Below, one piece after another: positions 1 through 10,079 of a stretch of 64,000 bases of DNA (positions within the stretch are counted from its first letter, which is position 1; every line of letters begins with the position of its first letter). Both the position numbers and the translations under genes were made by a program. Origin of the DNA: Conus ventricosus (lineage: Eukaryota > Mollusca > Gastropoda > Neogastropoda > Conidae); assembly GCA_018398815.1 (NCBI GenBank), contig CM031616.1, positions 72,218,353-72,282,352 of the forward strand, written 5' to 3'. The notes beneath the pieces are model-generated. The model was not told the origin of the DNA and made no database searches. It was given only the letters and a program-made list of their open reading frames with translations.

Positions 1-660
1 AAACTACATCATGTTCAGATGTGACGATGGCCTGAACTTGTTGGTGTCACTCCAGTTCTGCTCCTTTGGAATGGGAACTCCATCAGCTAAAGTCTACTAG
101 TCACTGATCTTTCGATTCTTCCATGCACATTTTCTCCATTTGTGAAGCCACTCAAGGACACTGGGATGTTTCATATACAGCATATAGAAGTTCTATTAGG
201 TCCAGGTGAAGATTTGGCTACGGTTTTCTTAAGCACTTTGTTTACTTCATCCAATGTTGGTGGCTTGTCACTGAACTTTCTCTCCAATGCAGCTGCACCA
301 AGCCCTGGATTTCATGTGGTGCTTCGCTCTGAGGGGAGGGAGGGTGGGGGTAGGGATATCATTTCCTGAGATGCTGCCCAAGAATTTCTTTATTCACAGC
401 AAGTGTCCCTGATCTTGGCTACTGTGTAGTTCCTGGAAAACTGAAAGGCTTTTCTGAAGAACCAAGGTTTTCTTTTGTGTGTGGGGGTGGGTGGAGGGGG
501 GGGTGGAGGGGTCCTTTTTCTTGCTAACTCTGCTTTGGTGAGGAAACCGTTTTGTTCTTTCAGAACTTCCAAGAGCTTCTCTTGCTCTTCGCAACTTTTG
601 AAGCAGTCTTCATCAGTGTCTTTTGATTCATCTGTCCCTTCTGGATGTCATCTATCTCTT
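1..660 (-). pseudogene. Decayed non-LTR retrotransposon reverse transcriptase (N-terminal part)
   Basis: Read on the minus strand, this stretch gives broken pieces of a LINE polymerase. Near 195-215 lies SSPGPN, the start of the RT domain. After a frameshift comes a piece with HPSVLEWLHKWRKCAWKN (about 130-180), two adjacent stops (about 94-99), and then ADGVPIPKEQN and NKFRPSSHLN (about 15-85). That is the order seen in invertebrate LINE RTs, where the last part is usually FRPISLLN. Upstream, at about 390-660, are weaker helical pieces (AFQFSR; EEQEKLLEVLKEQNGFLTK) that fit the linker before RT. A G/T-rich run near 480-510 interrupts them. The copy runs off the left edge of the window. No active protein is possible. 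Confidence 0.75.
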
Positions 661-700
661 GCTAGTGTCTGAATTTAATCACAGGTGTCTTTACTTTTGA

Positions 701-1567
701 TTGTTCTACTCCACAGGTGTCAGTACAAGGCTGCATGTAGAAAGTCTCCAAATGTGGTCAGTATGTGTTGCACATGTAGTGCACATTCCATCAGTTCATC
801 TGAGGTCTAGTACCTTGCGATTAATAGCTCATTTCCATGATCTGGAGTCTTCTTTCCATCTGCTCTCTATGTGCTGCATGTTAAGAGGAAGATCTATGGA
901 AGATACTGATGCAAGCAGGATCCTGATCTCACATTTCACAGACAGTGGTGTCCCTAGCAACCCACCCCTGGGAAGATGGCTGAAGGAAAACATGAGGACC
1001 CTACACTCTAGCCGCCACATGCAGGAAGCGGTACCTCTTCCGCCTATTGTGGGAGAAAGAAACAGCAAAAATCTACGGAGAATCCTCATGCCATCCAAAC
1101 TTCCTTCACTCCACATGCCAGCAAACTCAGCTCCACATGGCTGTTACAAATGTTCTGCCAGTAAGTGCATCATATGTAAACACCACTTACAAACTACATC
1201 AACATTTTCAAGCATACGCACTCATCAACAGTTCACCATTAGGGATCACATGACATGCCAATCCACTAACATCATATACCTCATAGATTGTCTTAGGTGC
1301 AGAAACACTCAATACGTAGGGGAAACAGGCAAAACGTTACAAAACAGATTCTATCATCACCGTTCAGACATCAAAACAAACAAAAACACTCTCGTAGCTG
1401 GACACTTCAACAGCAAAAATCACACACTGACCGACCTGACCTGCACAGCCATAGAACAAATTAGACAACCAAATGCATCAACACGTAAATATAGAGAAAA
1501 ATACTGGCGACACACACTGAAGACTAACTACCCGGATGGCCTGAACGTTGGGATTAAACTGGACTAA
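701..1567 (+). CDS. Penelope-like element: C-terminal linker and GIY-YIG endonuclease, 5' truncated
   Basis: This is an open frame of 288 codons ending in TAA. Residues from about 70 on match the C-terminal third of Penelope-like elements. They include a PPIVGERNSKNLRRIL linker (about 114-129), a CYKCSASKCIIC cysteine cluster (148-159), a GIY-YIG-type core reading IIYLIDC...QYVGETG (191-210), a conserved Arg in LQNRFYHHR (213-221), HFNSKNH (235-241), and the terminal E-x-YW...NYPDGLN block (263-282). In this family the domain nicks target DNA to prime reverse transcription. The RT domain that should precede it is absent; the first ~65 codons look unrelated. The frame is intact from the linker to the stop, so the insertion may be fairly young or under little decay. 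A tail-like motif 1.5 kb downstream (3040-3145) may be its 3' end, separated by simple-repeat expansion. Confidence 0.85.
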   Translation: MFYSTGVSTRLHVESLQMWSVCVAHVVHIPSVHLRSSTLRLIAHFHDLESSFHLLSMCCMLRGRSMEDTDASRILISHFTDSGVPSNPPLGRWLKENMRTLHSSRHMQEAVPLPPIVGERNSKNLRRILMPSKLPSLHMPANSAPHGCYKCSASKCIICKHHLQTTSTFSSIRTHQQFTIRDHMTCQSTNIIYLIDCLRCRNTQYVGETGKTLQNRFYHHRSDIKTNKNTLVAGHFNSKNHTLTDLTCTAIEQIRQPNASTRKYREKYWRHTLKTNYPDGLNVGIKLD

Positions 1568-1729
1568 TCCTATGCAACTTCCTGTTCTGGACAAACATGT
1601 CATGTGCTGCCAAGACTATGGTGGTGGATACTGAAGGTGTTTGATGTGGATTGGTTGCTGTGCTCTTTGCTGTCCACCTTACTGTGCTCATTACTGTCCC
1701 CAGCTTCTCATGCCCCTAGAAGTGGGAGC

Positions 1730-1795
1730 CTATACTACACCCACCCCCCCACCCCCCTTGGCTCCCTCCCCCCCACCCTCCCCCCCCGTTCCCCC

Positions 1796-1827
<32 letters not shown>

Positions 1828-2560
1828 ACCCACCTCGCCCTGGCCTATAGCCCCCCCCCCTCTTTTTTTTTTTTTTTTAACCTCCGCCCCCACATCCCCC
1901 TTCCACTTTCTTCTCTGCCCCACCCCAGTCTACAACCATCCACGTCCACATCCTTTCCTACCACATGCTTTATCTTCCCCTGCTCTTATTCCACCTAATC
2001 CTCCCCCCTCCATCTCTACTACTTACTATCTCCATTACTTTTTGCTCATTACCTTTACCTTCCTAACCCCCAAACCCCTAGAATTCCCCCCCCCCCCCCC
2101 CCCCCCCCACCTCTTTCCCCCCCAAAAGACTCTTCCCCCCCCCCCCTTTTTCTTTCCCTTTCCCCCCCCCCTCCCTTTATTAAGTATATTTCTCATCATT
2201 TTAACTTCCTCGGTGCACCCCTTTGTTCTCTCTTTGCCCTCTCTCTCTCTCCCTTACCCCCCTCCACCCCACCTTTCCCTCCCACCGCCCCTTTCCCCTT
2301 CCCTCTCAGCCACCCGTCCAACTATTCCTTCCCCTAGTACCCTCCTTCATTCCTCCATCCCTTACCCCGTTCCCATAGCCCATTTTTCTCTCTCTTTCTC
2401 TCTCTCCCTCCCTCTTGCTCCCTCTCTCCTTTCTTCTCACGTCTCTTCTCCACTTTCTCTCTCTCTCTCTCCATCTCTCTCTTTCTTTCTATCTCACCCT
2501 CTTTCTCTCTCCCTCTCTCCCTTTCTCTCTCTCTTTCTCCTCTCTTTCACCCCCATGCGA
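1730..2560. repeat. Pyrimidine-only low-complexity tract (poly-C and CT)
   Basis: The plus strand is almost purely C and T here, with runs of C (about 1780-1828, 2086-2110 and 2138-2175), poly-T, and then CTCT microsatellite from about 2370. Strand asymmetry is extreme. The 361-codon frame that crosses it is proline/serine/leucine-rich and is a by-product of the missing purines. Confidence 0.95.
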
Positions 2561-2624
2561 ACTATGCTTACATATGTATATGAATGTGCTTATCTGGATG
2601 CGCTTAAGCGCATACATGTCTGTG

Positions 2625-2722
2625 CGAGTGTGTGTGTGTGTGTGTGTGCACGCGCGCGCGCGCGTGTGTGTGGCGATGAATGTGTTTGATGTTGGGTATG
2701 TGTGAAAAATCGCCAGGGTTGA

Positions 2723-2809
<87 letters not shown>

Positions 2810-2856
2810 CGTGCATGCGTGTATGTGTGTGAGTTAGTGTGTGTGTGTGTGGGGGG

Positions 2857-2917
<61 letters not shown>

Positions 2918-2920
2918 CAC
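2625..2920. repeat. GT microsatellite with GCGC and poly-G interruptions
   Basis: Runs of (GT)n on the plus strand are interrupted by a CGCGCG block near 2650, a unique spacer at 2675-2725, and a poly-G run near 2850. The cysteine/valine and threonine/histidine frames on both strands are repeat artefacts. Confidence 0.97.
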
Positions 2921-3039
2921 ACTGACATGTTTTCCACTGCCTCTTCAACGATATGTTCGTGCAAGTGATTTTAATTCTTTTTGAACTTAATTCAGCTTCT
3001 GTTTTATGTTACAGGGACTTGGATGTCTGTGTGTGTGTG

Positions 3040-3145
3040 CGTGTTCAGTTGGCCAACCTTTTAGCCTGAAGAAGGTTTGTAATAAACCGAAAATTTGCTT
3101 TGTACAACGGCGTTACCGCGTTTTACTTGTTTGAGTCTTATACAT
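3040..3145 (+). other. Possible Penelope-like 3' tail with hammerhead-like motif
   Basis: CTGAAGA (about 3067-3073) is followed by a perfect 5-bp hairpin, GGTTT/AAACC, and then GAAAA. That order (CUGANGA, stem II, GAAA) is the core of the hammerhead ribozymes known from Penelope-like elements. One extra A lies before the stem, and stems I and III are not clear. It lies downstream of the Penelope endonuclease in the same orientation. Assignment as its 3' end is inference. Confidence 0.35.
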
Positions 3146-3581
3146 TTCACAGACAGTGCTGATGTTATCTTTGCAATGCTTCAGAGGATTTCTGATTTCT
3201 GGTTCCTGATCTGTCAAAGAGTTCCTAGCTTATCTCTACAAACAATTATATCAATAGTGAGAGTGGCAGCAATGACACAAATTTTGCTATCAATTTCCAC
3301 ACAGCATACTTTTCACCTGGAACACTGAGAACATTCAGTTTCAAAAGCATTAGGATATTTGCCAGTTAACTTTTTGTGCAAAATGCAAATTAATGAAGTA
3401 TATTTATCATATATTTGATGGCAATGCATTTGTTCCATTTTGTGCATTGTGTTCATTTGTTTCTAAACACATTGCATTGTAAGATCACTTTTTTTTTATG
3501 ATAAAAGTCATAATGGACTATGTCCTTCACCAAAACATGCTTTTCTACACAATATCTCTAGGTGCATCATTTCAGACCTAC
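3146..3581. other. AT-rich intron-like sequence, no gene seen
   Basis: No coding signal or repeat was recognised. It lies just 3' of the MORC exon on that gene's strand, so it is probably intron. Confidence 0.6.
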
Positions 3582-3714
3582 CTCAGCATTTTGGTCAGGT
3601 GCTCGAAGTCCATGCCATAACCGTCATCAGTGAAGACCAGACAGGGCTTGCCATTTTTCTTTTCAGCTTGGATATGCAGCACCTTAGCTGAGGCGTCAGG
3701 GTCATAGGCATTGT
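3582..3714 (-). CDS. MORC-family ATPase, one internal exon (GHKL ATP-binding domain)
   Basis: On the minus strand the 133-nt exon is preceded by a CTCTCTTGCAG acceptor and followed by a GTAGGT donor. Its first two bases complete an Asp codon and its last two bases begin a Ser or Arg codon, so it is phase 1 in and phase 2 out. The protein reads (D)NAYDPDASAKVLHI near the start and FTDDGYGMDFEHLTKML near the end. These are the ATP/Mg-binding N-box (DNAYDP) and G1 box (DDGYGM) of MORC3/MORC4-type chromatin ATPases. The family's next residues, SFG, fit the split codon. MORC proteins are nuclear ATPases that compact or silence chromatin. No neighbouring exon was found in the window, so both flanking introns are long; the upstream one contains the minisatellite at 4210-4868. 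Which MORC paralogue it is cannot be decided from 43 residues. Confidence 0.88.
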
Positions 3715-4209
3715 CTGCAAGAGAGAACAGACGAGGACAACAGTAAGAAGGTGACAACAATCAAGAAGGAAAATACGCTGTAGCATAAAACATGATAAAG
3801 AGATGACCATCTGACCACAAAGGCTGAGATACAAAGATCAACATGGGCAGACTGACAAACTGACCACTACAGGCACATAAATACACAGGCTATTTAACTA
3901 CAGAACTGACAAGGGATGTCCAAGCAGTCATGCCACTTACTAAAAACACTCTGGCTGTAAGTCAAGGCACCCATTATAATTCTACTCCTTGTCAACCAGA
4001 CCACCTGGTAAAATAAGTACTGGCCAACAATCAGAACATCTGCATACAATGCATAGGCAGACAGTTAGATCATGCGTTAAAAAAAAGTACGGACTGAGAG
4101 ACAACCTGTTAAAAATGTACTGGCTGAGACACCACCTGTTAAAAAAAAAAAGGTACTGGCTAAAAGACAACCTGAAAAAAAAAATACTGGCCGAGAGACC
4201 ACAAGTTAC
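3715..4209. other. Intron-like sequence leading into the 30-bp array
   Basis: No gene seen. From about 4083 there are diverged copies of the 30-bp unit (variants of 'ctgagagacaacctgttaaaaa'), showing how the array grades into unique DNA. Confidence 0.6.
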
Positions 4210-4868
4210 AAAAGGTACAGGCTGAGTGACCACCTGTTAAAAATGAACAGGCTGAGTGACCACCTGTTGAAAATGAACAGGCTGGGTGACCACCTGTTAA
4301 AAATGAACTGGCTGAGTGACCACCTGTTGAAAATGAACTGGCAGAGTGACCACCTGTTAAAAATTAACTGGCTCAGTGACCACCTGTTAAAAATGAACTG
4401 GCTGAGTGACCACCTGTTGAAAATGAACAGGCTGGGTGACCACCTGTTAAAAATGAACTGGCTGAGTGACCACCTGTTGAAAATGAACTGGCAGAGTGAC
4501 CACCTGTTAAAAATGAACAGGCTGAGTGACCACCTGTTAAAAATAAACAGGCTGAGTGACCACCTGTTAAAAATGAACAGGCTGAGTGATCACCTGTTAA
4601 AAATGAACAGGCTGAGTGACCACCTGTTAAAAATGAACAGGCTGAGTGACCACCTGTTAAAATGAACAGGCTGAGTGACCACCTGTTAAAAATGAACAGG
4701 CTGAGTGACCACCTGTTAAAAATGAACAGGCTGAGTGACCACCTGTTAAAAATGAACAGGCTGAGTGACCACCTGTTGAAAATGAACAGGCTGAGTGACC
4801 ACCTGTAAAAAATGAACAGGCTGAGTGACCACCTGTTAAAAATGAACAGGCTGAGTGACCACCTGTTC
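4210..4868. repeat. 30-bp minisatellite, about 21 copies
   Basis: The unit is near aacaggctgagtgaccacct followed by gttaaaaatg, with a few SNP variants (cagg/ctgg, tgag/tggg, ttaa/ttga). Because 30 is a multiple of 3, both strands carry open 10-residue repeats (MNRLSDHLLK on plus; ACSFLTGGHS on minus). One copy near 4660 has lost an A, which breaks the plus-strand frame. It lies in a presumed MORC intron and is not a gene. Confidence 0.97.
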
Positions 4869-5110
4869 GAAAAAAGTACTGGCTGAGAAACAACTTGTTA
4901 AGAAAATACTGGTTGAAAGATAATCTGTTTAAAAACATGCACTGGCTCAGAAACCACCTGTTAAAAAAAATACTGGCCGAGAGATTCCTGTTGAAAAACA
5001 CAGTCTGACATTCAGACCACCAAATCCAAAAAAAAAGTACCAGCTACCAGTCACATCATCGGTTAAAAATATGTACTGGCTGATGATCAGACCACCTGTT
5101 AACAACAACA
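4869..5110. repeat. Diverged tail of the 30-bp array
   Basis: Degenerate copies containing 'tactggctgag' and 'accacctgttaa' occur at irregular spacing of about 33-60 bp. Confidence 0.8.
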
Positions 5111-6389
5111 AACAAACAAAACGCGAACAGTCTGACAGTCACATCACTAAGTATGATTTTAACTGTTTCAGAACCTCCCAGTGATGTGAGGAAAGCTGGA
5201 CAACACTTATCTTTTAACCCAAATGTCCTTATCTTTGAGCAGAAAAAGATGATGATGGGTCAGACATGCTTCGTTAGTCATAGGAACAGGAGGAGCAGTG
5301 TGGGAACAAGACAATCTTGGGCTTGATTGATGCATGCCATATCATGAAATTAAGGAGAGCACAGCCCTGTCATGCAGTCTCACACCAGAATGGAATTCCA
5401 TAACATCATCTTCATCCTCATGGATCAGCAAACACACACAAAAGTATCAAATTCTGTAGCCATTATTGCTCCATTCTAAGAGTACCCTCAGTTTCCATTT
5501 CATCTTCCTGTCTAGGCTCTTAGAGAGTGCAAGGTCACAGGTGACAAGTTCATGGGGAGTGTTGTTGGACAGACATGGTAGTACCCTCTGGAGGGGGACA
5601 ATCACTCATGCTGGCCCTTCCAACCGAGCAATGATTGTTGTCAGTATGGTGCGTAGTATGAGGTGTCCTGCATATACTGAATCTGAAATGGCACTACTGT
5701 ACACCACCAAAGTGACTCGGCAGCAGACCACAGTGTCTCCTCTGGAGGGCTGCCTCATGACAACTTGACCCCTGCTCCCTGTGGACTGCCAGTGCCAGGA
5801 CCATGTAGTCAGGATGTGGCTGTGGATGATGAGCCTGAATGAGTGGTGTGGGAGGAATGTCATTGATTGTGGTGGCACAGGAGATAAGATAGCAAAAAAA
5901 AAAAAAAAGGTGGTCTTTATGTAAAATGAGAGAAGACGCTCTTGGTCATTAAAACTAAACTTTACTGACTGACGCTCTTTTCAGAACCTGAGGCTGGGGA
6001 AGGTGATCTCATGTAATATAATGTAATACAACTCATGCCATCAGATTTCAGTCAGGAAGTATACAGTAGAAGGGGGGGGAGAGGGAGGGGACAGGGGGGG
6101 GGGGGGGTGTAGACACAGACAGAGAGAGCAAGAGAGAGTTAGCAAGAGAGAATGAGTGTGATCGTGAGAGTGACTGAGGCAGATAAAGTAACAGAAAGAA
6201 ATGGGCGAGGTGACAGACAAGAGAGAGAGAGACACACACACACAGACACAGAGAGAGAGAGAGAGAATGTGAATGCGAATGATTTTTGCGAATGCGAATG
6301 ATTTACTCAGATTGAGGCCATAGCCCATACTGAAGGGGTGACACCCGCAATACATCACACAAGAAGGATTCTCAGTAAAACAAATGGAA
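5111..6389. other. No gene recognised; GA-rich tract inside
   Basis: Short frames at 5466-5768 (plus) and 5606-5878 (minus) have no motif that I know. Poly-A sits near 5895, and poly-G/GA microsatellite at about 6070-6265. Nothing else is supportable. Confidence 0.6.
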
Positions 6390-7060
6390 AGAAAAAGCGA
6401 TTACACATATATACACTGTGCAAACTACTATGAATATACTGTTCGTATTGCTTTTAAGCTTCATATATGTACATAGCAAGATCGAAGAGGACATTTTCAT
6501 TTCTTGTTGCTAATAAGTTGACTTGAAAACTACAGGGGTCACAATACTACTTTTAAAAACAGAATTAATATAAATTGGATACCTTCCAAGTTCACCATAA
6601 ACTAAATCATTTGGCGTTTGATAGTCTACATTCTAAAATCTTTTCATTGCATACAAATGAACATTTTCTATTTCAACATTTTTCTCGAGAGCCCAAATTT
6701 CAGCTCCATACTGTAAGATTGGCTGCACCTGAGAATTGAATAACTTCGAAAAAACAGAAAATGCGCAACTATTCAATTTATATAAAATATGAAGAATAAC
6801 TGTGACTGTTCTCTTTGCCCTATTTGCTATATCTTGACACCCAAAAGTGAAACATAATCTGGATGTGAAATAAAATCCAAGATATTTGTGTGTTGACTAT
6901 ACCAATGAATTCACCCCGTAGGTCAATTTTTCATTATGTGCCAAATACCCACCTTTACGAAACACAATAATATTGGTTTTATTCATATTTACATTTAACT
7001 CTTATCTAGTAGCAGCTGAATACAAGCTGTTCAATTGCCTTTGAAGACCAACAACAGTTG
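6390..7060 (-). pseudogene. Decayed non-LTR retrotransposon, RT C-terminal part
   Basis: On the minus strand, a stretch with few stops reads FSKLFNSQVQPILQYGAEIW (about 6700-6765), then HLYAMKRF (about 6635-6660) and TPNDLVYGELGRYPIY (about 6575-6625). This is the block after the RT palm/thumb in invertebrate LINEs (ILQYGAEIWG...VHLFACKRFL...TPN.MVYGELGRYPL). Earlier residues near 6830-7000 (QRTVTVILHILYKL; LGVKI) belong to the same domain. Several stops and frameshifts are present. It ends abruptly next to the 5' end of a plus-strand LINE at about 7066. Confidence 0.75.
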
Positions 7061-7065
7061 TAGAC

Positions 7066-7680
7066 AGTCGCCTGTGGTATACGAAGTTGAGTGACACTCT
7101 TTTTCGAGCTCTGTGCTTTTTCTTGTTTTTCTTCTAGTTGTGTGTAGTGCTGTGTCTTATCAGTTTGCAGTGACTTTTGTGGTGGACTATGCATCACTGA
7201 GTTTTAGGACAGTATGTGTGTACAGTAGTGTATCTGCACACATTTTCACTGCTTTCATGTTGAAAACGTATAAAATCGAAATCCACCATGAAAATGTCTG
7301 TGCTGAAGTTGAGATTGCGCATGGACGGTGTTACTCTAGGCCTGTTACTGTCTCTATTTTTCTACAGACATTTGCTCCAACGGTGTGGTGACACGGAGCT
7401 GAATCCAGGACCTACCATTATTAAGTCTGATAGCAAATGGCAAACCCGTCAAGACAGCACCGGAAGTGCCCGTAGTGACAGTGGTCATGGACAGGGCTCT
7501 GTCCCTGCTGCCTCTGCATTTCCGTCTTCTTCTTCTTCCTAAAATACTGGTTCACTCACAAACGAGTAGGTCACCAGCGCGTATGTTAAAAAGTAAAATA
7601 AAATAACATAAAATAGAGCGACTCAGTCTGATCCCACTCTGAACTTAGCTGTTATCAGAGAGAGAGAGAGTGAGACACAC

Positions 7681-7716
<36 letters not shown>

Positions 7717-7783
7717 ACGAAAGAGACAGACAGAGAGACAGAGGAAGGGAGGGAGGGAGATGTGGGTGTAGATCTGAGGGAGG
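7066..7783 (+). mobile_element. 5' end fragment of a CR1-like LINE, then GA microsatellite
   Basis: The junction with the minus-strand LINE tail lies near 7060. The piece includes a 5' UTR, the 2A-bearing frame (7288-7542), unique sequence, and a (GA)n tract at about 7655-7765 that abuts the LTR element. Survival of a 5' end without the 3' end is unusual for a LINE and implies later deletion or interruption. Confidence 0.55.
7288..7542 (+). CDS. LINE ORF1 start with 2A-like NPGP motif (3' truncated)
   Basis: An 84-codon frame. After a basic N-terminus (MKMSVLKLRLRM) there is a short hydrophobic stretch (residues 16-30, VTLGLLLSLFFYRHLL). It is followed at once by CGDTELNPGP (33-42), which matches the D-x-E-x-N-P-G-P consensus of 2A-like sequences. 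In such sequences the ribosome releases the chain between the last G (codon 7408-7410) and P (7411-7413). CR1-type LINEs of echinoderms and molluscs are known to begin with such a hydrophobic plus 2A segment. The residue after D is T rather than the usual V or I. Downstream is a Ser/Gly-rich linker and a stop. No ORF1 core follows, so this is a 5' end fragment. The upstream 5' UTR runs from about 7066. Confidence 0.7.
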   Translation: MKMSVLKLRLRMDGVTLGLLLSLFFYRHLLQRCGDTELNPGPTIIKSDSKWQTRQDSTGSARSDSGHGQGSVPAASAFPSSSSS

Positions 7784-7963
7784 TGTAGAGTCGGAGATTC
7801 ATACAAATGAGTTTATGAACTCTGTACTAGCAGCTCAATGCATGTCTTTACTTTGTTCGCCATTTTCTAATGTCAACTCTATAGATCCGGGTTCTCAAAT
7901 CACATGCTATATAATCATGTCTTATGATTATATCTGTATCCAAATAAGGAAACGGACATCACA
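7784..7963 (-). repeat. LTR (3' LTR of the minus-strand gypsy-type element)
   Basis: It shares long blocks with 11352-11535, for example 'gattcatacaaatg', 'ctagcagctcaatg', 'aatgtcaactcta', 'tccgggttctcaaat' and 'atctgtatccaaa', in the same order and spacing. Confidence 0.93.
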
Positions 7964-7977
7964 TCCCTCCCCATCTT
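7964..7977 (-). other. Polypurine tract of the gypsy-type element
   Basis: The minus strand reads AAGATGGGGAGGGA directly against the TGTGATGTCC start of the 3' LTR. This is where second-strand DNA synthesis is primed in LTR elements, and it fixes the inner LTR edge. Confidence 0.75.
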
Positions 7978-8109
7978 TGATTAAAAAAAAGTACATTGTT
8001 GACTTTTAAAATGTTCCTGCATGGATTCAAGTGTCCATGAATTTTGAGGAATGTGCCAGATTGTGAATTTTGAGGAATGTGCTGGGATTAAATAATAATA
8101 TGCAAATAT

Positions 8110-8760
8110 CTTAAATTCAGATGAGGAATTTACAACAACATAAATGGTCCTGTAAAATCAAGACTGACTTCAGACCAGGGTTGATGAGGCAATGGTGTCA
8201 TCTTCAGTGGTTCACAGTGTTACATTTAAGGGTTGTGGACAGGCAAGCAAGACAAAATTTCACTTTTGTTCCACAATTCTGTCCATGCGTGGGAACCAAA
8301 CTTTGTCACACAAAAAAATTCTTTGGTTTTACTATTCCCTGGTGACCTTCAAACACTAAGCTACTGTGCGCTGTTGAAGGGCTTTTGGGTTTACAAATAT
8401 AATGCGATCTCCTCAAAGACGAATGTCACTCTTCACTGATGGACAGCTCATCCTGAGCTGTTTTGAAGATATGAAATGATGTTTGGTGGATGCCAGCCGT
8501 TTGTCATGATGGCTTTTTCTTTATTGTTTGAAGTGTTGGATCATCTTTAGTTGCCTTTTTGATTTCTTCCATGTTCATGGCTTTGGTACTGTGTTCTCAA
8601 CGAGAAACGTGATGTATTCCTTGGCGACTTTTGATTCATGTGACGTCTGGTTGTAAAAAAATGTTAGCCGTTTTCATTGGATGTTAAGGTTGTCTACACC
8701 AAGCTTGTATAGCAGAACAAAATCATATGTCTGCAGACGGAGATTCCATTCCTCGATGTG
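8110..8760 (-). pseudogene. Integrase remnant of the gypsy-type element
   Basis: Directly after RNase H come RIEEWNLRLQTYDFVLLYKLG (about 8700-8760; tail of the RNase H/connection domain) and AKEYITFLVENTVPK (about 8590-8635). Near 8125-8190 lies EPLKMTPLPHQPWSEVSLDF, the entry to the integrase catalytic core. Stops and frameshifts are frequent. The D,D-35-E core after this point is gone; sequence passes quickly to the polypurine tract. Confidence 0.75.
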
Positions 8761-8763
8761 TGC

Positions 8764-9054
8764 TTAAGTCCTGGAACTTGGATTGTTGTAGATGCTTACC
8801 AGTGGCTTGTGGTCTGAGATCACTTTGAATGGATGTCCGAACACGTAGAGATGAAAATGTTCACATGCTAAAACAACAGCAAGGGCCTCTCTCTTAGTTT
8901 GGGAGTAGCATGATTCTACAACAGTGAGAGCACGACTTGCGTAAGCGACGTGAGATACACCATCTTTGTCTCTTTGTGCTAAAACTGCACCTAATCCGAA
9001 TGGACTGGCATCAACAATGACTTCTCCTTGTATGTCAGGGTTGTGGTACTTCAT
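8764..9054 (-). pseudogene. RNase H domain of the gypsy-type element
   Basis: This is the longest surviving piece: 96 codons without a stop. It carries VDASPFGLGAVLAQRD (catalytic Asp in DAS), YASRALTVVESCYSQTKREAL (catalytic Glu region) and SDHKPLVSIYNNP. These motifs are standard for gypsy-type RNase H. It removes the RNA strand during reverse transcription in intact elements. Confidence 0.92.
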
Positions 9055-9179
9055 GGCAGTACTGCTAGTCAGACATAAATTGAGTTCTTTGAAAGCATTT
9101 CCTTCTGTTGATGTCCACCTCCATTCAGCATCTTTTCATCATTCATTCATGTCAAATTTCTCAGTGGCCTCGTTAACAT

Positions 9180-9975
9180 CAGAGCAGTAACTGAGTAAGG
9201 GATGATGGATACATAGTTTGCCAGGCTAAGCAGATTTGGCACTTCTTTGGCGTCAACCTTTTTTGGATCAGGTGATACCCCATCTGCTCCAAAAATGTAG
9301 CCATGGAATTCAATGTGATCTTTGTTAAACTCATATTTGGTCCTGTTGAGTATGAGATTCTTTTAAGTGAGATGAGTGGATACTTTCTTCAAGGTTCCAT
9401 CATACTCTTTTGGGTTTTCCCATGAATCAGTATGTCATCATGAGTGTTGAAAACACCAGGAATGTCAGCAAGAAGCTCAGCAATTCTGGATTCTGGAATA
9501 TTTCTCCTGCAGATCGCGACTCATTCAGGCGTTTGTATCATCATCTGAGGCCATCATGGGTTGTGAATGTTGGTACATGTTGTGCATCTTGGTCTGATTC
9601 AAGCTGATGATATCCAGAATTCAGGTCTAATTTGCTGAAAACTTGGACTGATTCAGCTGCATCAAAATGTCATTGATGGTTGGAATGATGTGACGTGTTC
9701 GTTTGATCACTCAGTTTGGTAGTCGCATATCAACCCAGATTCATATTTCATCTGGTTTCTTTGAAACCCACGGTATAGGTCCATCAACTTTTTTCGATCA
9801 CATCCAAGTCTTCAAGCGATGGAGTTCAACCTCCACTTTCTTCCTCATATAATATGGGATCCTTCTGTGATTGGACTTTTCCATCAATGTACAGCTTTAC
9901 TTTTACATCCTTGAGTTTGCCTTGGAATAGGTGTGAATTTTCTTCACACAGGATGTCAGCAGTTGTGCATGATGA
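9180..9975 (-). pseudogene. Reverse transcriptase domain of the gypsy-type element
   Basis: Pieces in order on the minus strand: LFQGKLKDVKVKLYIDGKVQ (about 9880-9940, pre-RT); VEVELHRLKTWM-like helix (about 9800); VFSKLDLNSGYHQLESDQDA (about 9585-9645), where the D in KLDLN is the first catalytic Asp; DIPGVFNTHDDILIHG (9417-9464), in place of the usual ISDDILVHG; and LNRTKYEFNKDHIEFHGYIF with GADGVSPDPKKV (about 9260-9355). Several frameshifts and stops separate them. Confidence 0.85.
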
Positions 9976-10079
9976 ATTGGCAATTAAGCAAAATGTATTT
10001 GATGAAGCTTGTGTGTGGTGCTGGTGCTTAGCAAATTTCCACTTCAAGTTCAAGCATCATGGTTTGAACAGACAACAAA

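Noticed and set aside
1604..2689. 361-codon plus-strand frame
   Set aside because: It is Pro/Ser/Leu low complexity from a purine-free CT and C tract. No domain, and composition follows the repeat.
3582..3760. Starting a 60-residue protein at the Met upstream of LADNAYDP
   Set aside because: The sequence before DNAYDP is a pyrimidine-rich intron end with TTGCAG, so the true coding part starts at 3714.
4210..4868. Regular 30-bp repeats resembling a CRISPR array
   Set aside because: Units are head-to-tail with no unique spacers, and the window is eukaryotic. The same holds for the 32-, 33-, 35-, 40- and 41-bp arrays.
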